Source: Anaerolineales bacterium
Lineage (GTDB): Bacteria; Chloroflexota; Anaerolineae; Anaerolineales; E44-bin32
Length of the DNA: 8,107 bases
Direction: 5' to 3'
Assembly (NCBI GenBank): GCA_030608865.1
Contig: JAUWDI010000035.1
Coordinates: forward strand, 1-8,107
Of the stretch, positions 1-6,435 are shown one piece after another. A model generated the notes under the pieces. The model worked only from the letters and a program-made list of their open reading frames with translations. It was not told the origin of the DNA and ran no database searches. The translations under genes and the position numbers were made by a program. Each line of letters opens with the position of its first letter. Positions within the stretch are counted from its first letter, which is position 1.

Positions 1-2712
1 GCTGGCTTTCCCGTTCCGGATGGCTTTTTGATCCCGACCGCGGCCTATCTTGATTATGTGGCCGCAAACGACTTAAAGAAACGGATAATATCCCGCCTGA
101 CCAACTTGCCTTTTGATGAACCCGCGGCCTCTCAAGAAGCCTCCGCGGAGATACGAGCGTGGTTCCGCGTCGAGAAGACGGATGCAGAATGGGCTTCCAG
201 CATCCGGCGTGCATACGCAGACCTCGGCGGCGGCCCAGTCGCCGTCCGCTCCTCCGCCACCGCAGAAGACCTGCCGGATATGTCTTTCGCCGGTCAACAG
301 GAAACCTTCCTCAATATTGTCGGCGAGCAGATGCTGTTCGAAGCGATCGTCAATTGTTGGAGCAGCCTATGGACGGCACGAGCCATCAGCTATCGGTCGC
401 GCAACAGTATCCCCCATGAGGATGTGGCGCTTTCCGTGATTGTGCAGATCATGGTGCAATCCGATTCTTCCGGGGTTCTTTTCACAGCAAACCCACTGAC
501 CGGGAAACGATCAGAAACGGCGATCGACGCCACCCTCGGGTTGGGCGAGGCGCTTGTCGGTGGGCTTGTGGAACCCGATCATTATGTCGTCGACGCCATC
601 TCTGGAGAAATCATCCACAAAACCTTAGGGGGAAAAGCCCTGACAATCCGCGGGGTGGCTGGGGGCGGTGTCTTCACCGAGGATGCCGATGCCGGAGAGC
701 AACAAGCCATCCCTGACGACGCTATCTTGCAGCTGACCGAAATGGGCCAGCGCGTCGTCGCGCTGACTCACTCCCCGCAGGACATCGAATGGGCCTGGAG
801 CGAGGGCCAACTCCATCTACTTCAATCCCGGCCCATCACATCACTCTACCCCATCCCCGATGTCCCCTCCGACCCGCTTCGCGTTTTTATCTCCTTCGCA
901 GTCATTCAGGGTTTGCTCGCCCCGGTCACTCCTTTAGGGCAGGACGTCATAAAGCTGCTCATCGCTGGAGCGGCCAAAATATTTCATTTCGAACTCACAC
1001 AGGAAACTCAGAGAGTTCTCTTCTCCGCAGGTGAGAGGTTATGGGTCAATATAACGCCATTACTGCGTAATTCAATCGGCCGAAAAATCCTTGGGGGTGC
1101 ACTGCCGGCCATTGCTCCGGGAGCTGCCCAAACCATTGAGCTCCTTCTCGACGATCCCCGCCTGGCTGTAGGCCGTGGCGGCATCCGCTTCAACACATTC
1201 CGGCAATTAGCCGGATTCCTGCTACCTTTGATGATGCGTGTCATCAGGCTCTGGTGGACTCCTGAACAGGGGCGGGAACGCGTAACCCGGCTTATGGACG
1301 AAACGGTCCTTCAAGCTAAAACCCGCAGCGAAGTGACTGGAGACACCCAGGAAGTCCTCGCTCAACGGTTAGAAATACTGCATGGTGCGCGCACCATTTT
1401 CCTCGATGTTGCTATCCCCCAGGGCATCACCCCTATTGTCGCTGGGATGGCACCCTTCTTCGGTATTATGCGGCGCTTCAGTGCCCAGGCTGCAGAAGCA
1501 TCTGGAAACCCCGCTCTCGCACTGGCATACCTCGAAATCTCACGCGGTTTACCCCACAACGTCACAACAGAGATGGATCTAGCGCTGTGGCGAGTCGCGC
1601 AGACCATCCTCGCAGATTCAGATTCTTCTAAGATGTTCCAAGAAACTTCTGCCTCAGATCTGTCCGCTCACTACCTGCAAGCGAATCTTCCCTCCCCGGT
1701 TCAGGAAAGCATCGAGAGTTTCATTGAACGCTATGGAGCGCGCGGCGTCGGCGAGATCGACATTGGCCTCCCTCGCTGGAGAGAGGAGCCAACACACATC
1801 ATGCAGGTTCTCCAAAGCTACCTGCAAATCAAGGATCCCGACAAAGCCCCCGACGCAGTCTTCACCCGCTCTGCGAAGTCGGCCGAGCAGGCAGCGGCTC
1901 ATCTAGAATCTGCCGTCCGTCAAATGCGCGGTGGATTTATCAAAGCCCGGATATTGCGTTGGGCAATTAGCCGTTATAGGGCGCTGGCGGGGATGCGCGA
2001 GGCTCCGAAATTCTTCGCCATCCGCATGATGGGCATTATCCGTCAGGGATTGCTGCAAAGCGGTCAAGAACTCGTTGACGCAGGTCAACTAAAGCAGCGA
2101 GATGATCTATTCTTCTTGAGCATCCGCGAGCTTGATGAACTGAACGAGGCAATGGTTAAGTCAAAAAACAGACCGCCTACGGAACAAAAAGAACCTGCCT
2201 TGCACACATTCATGCAGGCAAATCAAGTTCGCATCGCCGAGCGCCGGGCGAAACACCAGCGCGAGCATTTACGAAAACAGATACCGCGCATACTGCTCAG
2301 CGACGGAATGACGTATTACGAGGGGGTGCGTGCCCCTGAGGGGCAGGAAGGCGCCATCATAGGCGACCCGGTTTCTCCCGGCGAAGTTGAGGGGACGGCG
2401 CGGGTGATCTTTGACCCTCAAAGCTCCCAACTAGCCCCTGGCGAAATACTGGTCTGCCCCGGAACCGACCCGGCCTGGACGCCACTTTTTCTGACCGCGA
2501 GCGGGCTCGTTATGGAGGTCGGCGGGATGATGACACACGGCTCGGTGGTAGCCAGAGAATATGGCATCCCTGCTGTGGTTGGCGTGCATCAGGCTACCGA
2601 GCGGATTAATACCGGTCAAAGGCTGCGGGTAAACGGATCCACGGGCGAAATCACACTTATCGATGATGAGCAGCAGCACAATGACGCCGCGAGCGCTACG
2701 ATTAATGCTTGA
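1..2712 (+). CDS. Rifampicin phosphotransferase-like PEP-utilising dikinase (5' partial)
   Basis: The frame is open from base 1 and its first residues (AGFPVPDGF) match the usual start region of the PPDK/PEP-synthase nucleotide-binding domain, so only about 15-25 residues are missing; the TTG at 28 is not the start. By window codon: the ATP-grasp-type domain (1-280) carries VRSSATAEDLPD from 82, SGVLFTANP near 157-165, and DIEW...LLQSRPIT at 261-280. A long helical middle region follows, opening with PVTPLG and including RYGARGVGE. A C-terminal swivelling domain (about 785-898) has GGMMTHGSVVAREYGIPAVVG, whose His at codon 846 is the expected phospho-carrier. The protein stops there and lacks the PEP/pyruvate TIM barrel of true PEP synthase or PPDK. 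ATP-binding, middle, His domain is the order of rifampicin phosphotransferase, which phosphorylates the drug using ATP via a phospho-His. The family is secure; the substrate is not, since the middle domain sets it and I cannot see rifampicin specificity. It is probably cytosolic. Confidence 0.88.
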   Translation, partial: AGFPVPDGFLIPTAAYLDYVAANDLKKRIISRLTNLPFDEPAASQEASAEIRAWFRVEKTDAEWASSIRRAYADLGGGPVAVRSSATAEDLPDMSFAGQQETFLNIVGEQMLFEAIVNCWSSLWTARAISYRSRNSIPHEDVALSVIVQIMVQSDSSGVLFTANPLTGKRSETAIDATLGLGEALVGGLVEPDHYVVDAISGEIIHKTLGGKALTIRGVAGGGVFTEDADAGEQQAIPDDAILQLTEMGQRVVALTHSPQDIEWAWSEGQLHLLQSRPITSLYPIPDVPSDPLRVFISFAVIQGLLAPVTPLGQDVIKLLIAGAAKIFHFELTQETQRVLFSAGERLWVNITPLLRNSIGRKILGGALPAIAPGAAQTIELLLDDPRLAVGRGGIRFNTFRQLAGFLLPLMMRVIRLWWTPEQGRERVTRLMDETVLQAKTRSEVTGDTQEVLAQRLEILHGARTIFLDVAIPQGITPIVAGMAPFFGIMRRFSAQAAEASGNPALALAYLEISRGLPHNVTTEMDLALWRVAQTILADSDSSKMFQETSASDLSAHYLQANLPSPVQESIESFIERYGARGVGEIDIGLPRWREEPTHIMQVLQSYLQIKDPDKAPDAVFTRSAKSAEQAAAHLESAVRQMRGGFIKARILRWAISRYRALAGMREAPKFFAIRMMGIIRQGLLQSGQELVDAGQLKQRDDLFFLSIRELDELNEAMVKSKNRPPTEQKEPALHTFMQANQVRIAERRAKHQREHLRKQIPRILLSDGMTYYEGVRAPEGQEGAIIGDPVSPGEVEGTARVIFDPQSSQLAPGEILVCPGTDPAWTPLFLTASGLVMEVGGMMTHGSVVAREYGIPAVVGVHQATERINTGQRLRVNGSTGEITLIDDEQQHNDAASATINA

Positions 2713-2736
2713 CTCTCGTTTTCCTCGTTGTAAAAT
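2709..2736 (+). promoter_or_regulatory. Sigma70-type promoter P1 upstream of metG
   Basis: The -35 box TTGACT (2709-2714) and -10 box TAAAAT (2731-2736) each match the consensus at five of six bases, with a 16-bp spacer. The -35 overlaps the TGA stop of the upstream dikinase gene. The predicted start near 2743 would give a leader of about 240 nt before metG. The -10 hexamer is the same as in the promoter at 4922-4950. This is a call from sequence only. Confidence 0.6.
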
Positions 2737-2767
2737 ACAAAGCATCAAGGCAATACGGTTGAATCAG

Positions 2768-2863
2768 ATGACGATAGACGTTAACGTTTCTCAATTAATG
2801 GCCATGCGCCAGCTGCCGTGGCCGATGGACCGAGGCCCATCGGCGTGGGTCAGTCGCGCCTAA
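2768..2863 (+). CDS. Possible 31-aa Met-containing leader peptide before metG
   Basis: A short reading frame starts at ATG 2768, about 25 nt after the predicted P1 start, and ends at TAA 2861-2863, ahead of the terminator-like hairpin. The 31-residue product has Met at 1, 11, 13 and 20 (core QLMAMRQLPWPMDRG) and two Trp. Four Met in 31 residues directly upstream of a methionyl-tRNA synthetase suggests a leader peptide that senses charged tRNA-Met by ribosome stalling. Against this, no good Shine-Dalgarno precedes the ATG (only AAGG about 18 nt upstream), and a frame this short can arise by chance. Its codons lie inside the arms of the predicted hairpins, as expected for an attenuator but also for a non-coding structured leader. 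Confidence 0.28.
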   Translation: MTIDVNVSQLMAMRQLPWPMDRGPSAWVSRA

Positions 2864-2883
2864 CAGCCGCCTGCCCCGGCAGC
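2812..2883 (+). promoter_or_regulatory. Structured 5' leader of metG: closing stem with internal hairpin
   Basis: GCTGCCG at 2812-2818 is exactly complementary to CGGCAGC at 2877-2883. The enclosed segment holds a perfect 8-bp hairpin, GCCGATGG (2821-2828) with CCATCGGC (2837-2844) around an 8-nt loop. This compact fold lies between P1 and the terminator-like hairpin at 2891. I do not recognise it as a known riboswitch: I see no T-box AGGGUGG-type motif and no SAM-box signature. A cis-regulatory role for metG is inferred from position and pairing only. Confidence 0.4.
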
Positions 2884-2890
2884 AATCCCT

Positions 2891-2919
2891 CCGCCAGCCT
2901 CGCGCTGGCGGTTTCCTTT
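2891..2919 (+). terminator. Terminator-like hairpin in the metG leader
   Basis: A perfect 8-bp GC-rich stem, CCGCCAGC (2891-2898) with GCTGGCGG (2904-2911), has a 5-nt loop and is followed by TTTCCTTT. The interrupted T-tract makes it a moderate intrinsic terminator. It could end transcription of the upstream dikinase or act as an attenuator within the P1-metG transcript. CGCCAGC at 2807-2813, inside the possible leader ORF, can also pair with 2904-2910, which would break this stem. Confidence 0.55.
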
Positions 2920-2945
2920 ACAGGGACATCGCCCGCTGGTATTGT
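2917..2945 (+). promoter_or_regulatory. Weak second promoter candidate P2 for metG
   Basis: TTTACA (2917-2922, five of six consensus bases) and TATTGT (2940-2945, four of six) are separated by exactly 17 bp. A start near 2952 would give a short leader of about 32 nt that skips the hairpins. The weak -10 makes this tentative. It overlaps the dyad at 2943-2958, so it could be repressible. Confidence 0.3.
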
Positions 2946-2958
2946 TTAGCTCTAAACA
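2943..2958. promoter_or_regulatory. 16-bp dyad, operator-like, before metG
   Basis: TGTTTAG and CTAAACA form perfect 7-bp inverted arms around a central CT, ending 25 bp before the metG ATG and overlapping the -10 of P2. It could be a repressor site. As RNA it could form a 6-bp hairpin with a GCTC loop just ahead of the ribosome binding site. The symmetry is seen; the role is inferred. Confidence 0.35.
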
Positions 2959-2983
2959 CAAGTGCTCTTTTGAGAGGAATATC

Positions 2984-4762
2984 ATGACCGAGACTATTCA
3001 TGTAAGCGTCGCCTGGCCCTACGCCAACGGTGACATGCACGTGGGTCACCTTGCCGGTGCTTACCTACCAGCCGATATCTTCGCTCGCTACCATCGCCTG
3101 AAGGGCAACCGTGTGCTCATGGTTTCCGGATCGGATTCTCATGGCACACCTATCACAATCGAAGCGGACAAGCGGGGCATTACGCCGCGCGAGCTCTTTG
3201 AACATTACCATCACCGCTTCCTGACGACGCAGAAACAGATCGGCATCAGCTACGACCTTTTCACGCACACCGACACCGAGAACCATCACCGCATCGCCCA
3301 GGATATTTTCTTGCGGCTGCACGAGAACGAATATCTGTATCAGGAGATTCAAAAGCAGCTCTATTCCGAAGAGGAGGGGCGTTTTCTTCCCGATCGTTAT
3401 GTCGAAGGCACATGCCCGATTTGTGGTTACGAAGAAGCACGTGGAGATCAGTGTGACAACTGCGGCAACCTGCTCGACGCCCTGGAGTTGATCAACCCAC
3501 GCAGTAAAACCGACAACAGCCCGCCTATCGTACGCGAGACAGAGCACTTCTTCATGGATCTGCCGGCATTCACCGATCAACTTCTGGAATACCTTGCCCA
3601 ACACGCCGGCCACTGGCGCCCGAACGTGATCAATTTTGCACGCAATTTCATCGAAGGTGGACTAAAGGGGCGAGCTGTAACACGTGATGTCTCATGGGGA
3701 ATCCCCGTACCGCTGGAGGGATGGGAAACCAAGCGTATCTACGTGTGGTTCGAAGCCGTGATGGGCTATTTCACCGCTTCGGTAGAGTGGGCACACAACA
3801 ATGAACAGCCTGAGGCCTGGAAAGAGTGGTGGTACAACCCGGAAGCGAAAATCTATAATTTCATCGGCAAGGACAACATCCCTTTCCATACAGTGTTCTG
3901 GCAGTCCGAACTACTCGGCGTGGGAAGCATCTACGACGAACCCCAAAACCGGCCGCTCAACTTACCTTACGATGTTCCATCGAACGAATTCATGAACATC
4001 GAGGGGGCTCAGTTCAGTAAGAGCCGCGATTGGGCCATCTGGCTGCCTGATATTCTCGAGCGTTACGATCCGGATGCTATCCGCTTTTACATCACCGCGG
4101 CCATGCCGGAAAGTCGTGATTCAGATTTCTCCTGGACGGATTTCGTGCGCCGCAACAATGGCGAGTTGGTTGCCGCCTGGGGCAACCTCGCCAATCGGGT
4201 TCTCTCATTCACCTACAAACATTGGGAAGGCCGCGTGCCCGATCCTGGGGAATTGCGCGAGATAGACCAGGATTTACTCAAACAGATCGATGCCGGATTC
4301 GATCGCATCGGTTCTTTAATCGAAGAAGTAAAGATCAGGGCCGCTTTGCAAGAGACGCTCGCGCTGGCGCGCGAGGTGAACGGATATCTCGACCGGGCGC
4401 CGTGGTTCGGGGTAATTGAAGAAGACCGCCAGGCTGCGGCTACCACGGTTTATACGGCCCTGCGCGCTATAGACTCGCTCAAGATCCTCTTTGCCCCCTT
4501 CTTACCTTTCAGCAGCGAGCAGCTCCACGAGAGTCTCGGTTATACCGAACCGATATTCGGCGAACAGAAAATCGTAACCTACGAGGAGTCCGAGCGTCCC
4601 CACGAGGCATTAATCTATGACGCGTCATCAGCCAAAGGCCGGTGGGCTCCCAGCGATCTCGAGCCTGGCCGCAGATTCAAAAAACCCAAACCACTGTACC
4701 GCAAATTAGATGACTCGGTGATTGACGAAGAACACGAACGACTCGGCCAGCCAAGCGAATAA
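2984..4762 (+). CDS. metG: Methionyl-tRNA synthetase (class I, single zinc knuckle)
   Basis: This 592-residue enzyme charges tRNA-Met (initiator and elongator) with methionine using ATP in the cytosol. The ATG at 2984 has GAGAGG six bases upstream; an in-frame TTG at 2942 lacks such a site and would add 14 atypical residues. The N-terminal VSVAWPYANGD leads into the HIGH-type motif H19-V-G-H22. The connective insert has one CX2CX9CX2C zinc knuckle (C144, C147, C157, C160), the spacing found in E. coli MetRS. The KMSKS loop reads QFSKS at 343-347: the catalytic second Lys (K346) is present and the first Lys is Gln. The helical anticodon-binding domain (from AWGNLANRVLSF) runs to a standard W...PKPLYRKLD tail. 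There is no C-terminal OB-fold dimerisation/tRNA-binding domain. It is probably transcribed from its own promoters after a structured leader, not in an operon with the dikinase. Confidence 0.96.
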   Translation: MTETIHVSVAWPYANGDMHVGHLAGAYLPADIFARYHRLKGNRVLMVSGSDSHGTPITIEADKRGITPRELFEHYHHRFLTTQKQIGISYDLFTHTDTENHHRIAQDIFLRLHENEYLYQEIQKQLYSEEEGRFLPDRYVEGTCPICGYEEARGDQCDNCGNLLDALELINPRSKTDNSPPIVRETEHFFMDLPAFTDQLLEYLAQHAGHWRPNVINFARNFIEGGLKGRAVTRDVSWGIPVPLEGWETKRIYVWFEAVMGYFTASVEWAHNNEQPEAWKEWWYNPEAKIYNFIGKDNIPFHTVFWQSELLGVGSIYDEPQNRPLNLPYDVPSNEFMNIEGAQFSKSRDWAIWLPDILERYDPDAIRFYITAAMPESRDSDFSWTDFVRRNNGELVAAWGNLANRVLSFTYKHWEGRVPDPGELREIDQDLLKQIDAGFDRIGSLIEEVKIRAALQETLALAREVNGYLDRAPWFGVIEEDRQAAATTVYTALRAIDSLKILFAPFLPFSSEQLHESLGYTEPIFGEQKIVTYEESERPHEALIYDASSAKGRWAPSDLEPGRRFKKPKPLYRKLDDSVIDEEHERLGQPSE

Positions 4763-4772
4763 CACAGGGGAG

Positions 4773-4836
4773 ATCCACAAGAAACTCTCATGGAGTGGGG
4801 ACATGGTCCAAATTACATGCCTGTTCTCGTGTGGAT
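4773..4836 (+). other. Branched inverted-repeat structure just after metG
   Basis: Eleven bases after the metG stop, ATCCACA (4773-4779) pairs with TGTGGAT (4830-4836), extended by AGAA (4780-4783) with TTCT (4824-4827) across a CG bulge. Inside are two small hairpins: ACTC/GAGT (4784-4787 with 4793-4796) and GGAC/GTCC (4799-4802 with 4806-4809). TTTCC follows the outer stem. It may protect or end the metG transcript, although the T-tract is poor. The roughly 64-nt cloverleaf-like outline is not a tRNA: it has no T-loop GTTCGA and the arm lengths are wrong. From 4837 to 4921 I see nothing I can name. Confidence 0.35.
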
Positions 4837-4921
4837 TTCCTCGTTAATCCTCAATATTTTCCCAAATTTCCTATAGCGCTCATACACGGCTTCGTTATTT
4901 AATATAGAACCAGAGGGTGAA

Positions 4922-4950
4922 TTGACCACAGCCGCCAGAGAACCTAAAAT
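4922..4950 (+). promoter_or_regulatory. Sigma70-type promoter of the TPR/membrane protein gene
   Basis: TTGACC (4922-4927) and TAAAAT (4945-4950) each match consensus at five of six positions with an ideal 17-bp spacer. The start would lie near 4957, leaving a leader of about 100 nt. The -35 box has an exact inverted copy, GGTCAA, at 4955-4960, and ACCTA/TAGGT (4942-4946, 4953-4957) spans the -10, so the promoter could be controlled. A 5-bp hairpin (5020-5034) sits 11 nt before the ribosome binding site. Confidence 0.6.
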
Positions 4951-5056
4951 GGTAGGTCAAAGGGGAAGATAAAAATCTTACCGCATCGCTTGATTGAGCC
5001 ACTCTTAACGATTGGCGTTGCGTTCGATCAACGCGATTCTCCGCTGGAAGTTCTCT

Positions 5057-6202
5057 ATGGCATCGAATGATCTGTTATTAAAAGGTATCGCCGCAGCAAA
5101 AGGAGGGGACAAGGAGCGGGCGCGCGCCTTGCTCAGCAAGGTCGTGCTCGACATGCCAGAATCCGAAGAAGCTTGGTGGTGGCTTGCGCAAAGCGTTGAT
5201 GATCCCAAGCAACGGGAGTTCTGCGCTCAGAAGATCCTCGAGATCAACCCCCATCACAGAGGGGCGAAAGAATTGCTTCTAGGATCCCCTAAGAGTTCTC
5301 AGCAATCAACATCCCGGGCGGAGATTGCCCCAGAGCCACGTGCAGCCCAAACCAACGCCCCCGTTCGCGGGCGCCCTCAAACGCCTCCCAAAAAGAAAGC
5401 TTCACGTCCGAGAAGTGCGAGAACTTCGCGTCAAACGATCATCCTGGTTCTTCTTGCCTTTGCCGTCTTCTTGGTTTTCATTGGTGGGGCTGGCTATGTC
5501 TTCCTCGACACTACAGGGTATCTCGGTCAACTATTCAACAATACTGGTCCCGAGATATCTCAAACCACTCCAACCCAACCCCTCCCAGCGACCGCGACCA
5601 CCGAAGGCATCTCACTCTCCAGCATTCCCACCTGGACCCCCACCCCCTCACCATTACCTCCTCCGGCAACACCCACACCGACGACAACCCACACGCCACA
5701 GCCGATCGGCTCACCGACACCTATACCACCAACACCGTCCGAGCTTCCATTGATCTCTGCTGCTCAACCGGTGATTCTTAACGATGGCACCGGCTTCCTG
5801 ACCCTGTTCCCGGACTCCTTCAGCGTCTTCCGCTTTGAACCAAGAGAGTCAATGGATATTCAATCCGTTGCGACGCTGACTTTTCACTTTCTCAGCTCCG
5901 AGCCCACACAGCCGTTAACTGTCGAGCTCTATCTCTGGAACTTAACAAATAACACGTGGGAACCTTTCGGGGTGCATTGGGGCGACAACCTAATCCTCGC
6001 CCCCGAACTCTACGTCGCCGAGAACGGCGTGATTATCGCAGCTCTTCGAAACTGGGGGGTTGATCCAATCGATGTGGATAACACGAGCTTCACTTTCGCC
6101 GCACGCCTGGCGAATGGACTCGATGTTTACTATGGGCTGGATCGCGCGAGTTCACGATTACTTCAAACCCCTGAGCCTACAGCCACAAAGTCTTTTGGCT
6201 AG
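5057..6202 (+). CDS. Membrane-anchored protein: TPR-like N-terminus, Pro/Thr-rich linker, extracytoplasmic domain
   Basis: The function of this 381-residue protein is unknown. ATG 5057 is chosen because GGAAG lies six bases upstream and MASNDLLLKGIAAAKGGDKE begins a typical TPR-like helix pair; TTG 5012 would add 15 residues with no such support. Residues 1-72 form a TPR-like repeat (ARALLSKVV, EEAWWWLAQSV, AQKILEINP). A basic, Pro-rich stretch (about 75-125) leads to one hydrophobic segment at 127-150 with Lys/Arg before it, so the N-terminus is probably cytoplasmic. A Pro/Thr/Ser linker (about 170-232) rich in TPTP-type units follows. The C-terminal domain (about 235-370) looks beta-rich (VELYLWNLTNNTWE, then AALRNWGVDPID) and is probably outside the membrane. 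I associate this architecture with Chloroflexota envelope proteins. No catalytic motif, cysteine pattern or sortase signal is visible. It appears monocistronic. Confidence 0.85.
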   Translation: MASNDLLLKGIAAAKGGDKERARALLSKVVLDMPESEEAWWWLAQSVDDPKQREFCAQKILEINPHHRGAKELLLGSPKSSQQSTSRAEIAPEPRAAQTNAPVRGRPQTPPKKKASRPRSARTSRQTIILVLLAFAVFLVFIGGAGYVFLDTTGYLGQLFNNTGPEISQTTPTQPLPATATTEGISLSSIPTWTPTPSPLPPPATPTPTTTHTPQPIGSPTPIPPTPSELPLISAAQPVILNDGTGFLTLFPDSFSVFRFEPRESMDIQSVATLTFHFLSSEPTQPLTVELYLWNLTNNTWEPFGVHWGDNLILAPELYVAENGVIIAALRNWGVDPIDVDNTSFTFAARLANGLDVYYGLDRASSRLLQTPEPTATKSFG

Positions 6203-6315
6203 CGCGCGCCCTGGTCTGATGGCTATGGATGACGAATGGCTAATGTGCACTCGAAGATGACCTCCAATTTCGTTGGACGGGACTCTAACGCCAAGTCCTA
6301 GTGGTAGTTCCAGGC

Positions 6316-6420
6316 TGTCACTCTGAGCCGAAGCGTGGCGGTGGATCTTAACATTCAATTGATGGATTTTTTTATCTCGGAAAAACGAGATTCTTCGTCG
6401 CTATGCTCCTCAGAATGACA
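6316..6420. repeat. Palindromic intergenic repeat (REP/MITE-like, TGTCATTCTGAG type)
   Basis: The outer arms TGTCACTCTGAG (6316-6327) and CTCAGAATGACA (6409-6420) are inverted copies with one mismatch. Homology continues inward (AAGCG.GGCG... against the complement of 6389-6408), ending in GGATC and GATTC. A 7-T run (6367-6373) precedes a perfect inner hairpin, ATCTCG (6374-6379) with CGAGAT (6386-6391). Read on the minus strand, the right arm gives TGTCATTCTGAGGAGC followed by GACGAAGAATCTCG, which I recall as a dispersed repeat in Chloroflexota and some other environmental genomes. It carries no ORF and sits in the 233-bp gap between convergent genes, a usual place for such elements. It may work as a shared 3' stem. 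In the rest of 6203-6435 I see nothing else. Confidence 0.62.
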
Positions 6421-6435
6421 TTGAGCGGGAATCTG

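Noticed and set aside
2431..2748. 105-aa minus-strand frame over the dikinase 3' end
   Set aside because: It is antisense to the conserved His domain; its composition fits a reverse shadow, and it crosses promoter P1.
2942..2983. TTG start extending metG by 14 residues
   Set aside because: The ATG at 2984 has a good ribosome binding site at ideal spacing and begins at the usual family N-terminus; the extension overlaps the dyad.
2713..2983. T-box or SAM riboswitch controlling metG
   Set aside because: Neither the T-box AGGGUGG-type motif nor a recognisable SAM-box signature is present, although the region is structured.
3065..3613. 182-aa frame antisense to metG
   Set aside because: It lies entirely opposite the well-supported metG coding region and shows no recognisable motif or ribosome binding site.
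4773..4836. tRNA gene
   Set aside because: The cloverleaf outline is misleading: there is no GTTCGA-type T-loop, no proper anticodon arm, and the acceptor stem continues into a bulge.
5325..5753. 142-aa plus-strand frame rich in Pro and His
   Set aside because: It overlaps the 5057-6202 gene in another frame; its composition is a by-product of the CCN/ACN-rich linker codons, and it has no start context of its own.
6367..6391. Intrinsic terminator in the convergent gap
   Set aside because: The T7 run precedes the hairpin on the plus strand and reads as A7 on the minus strand, so neither direction has stem followed by T-tract.
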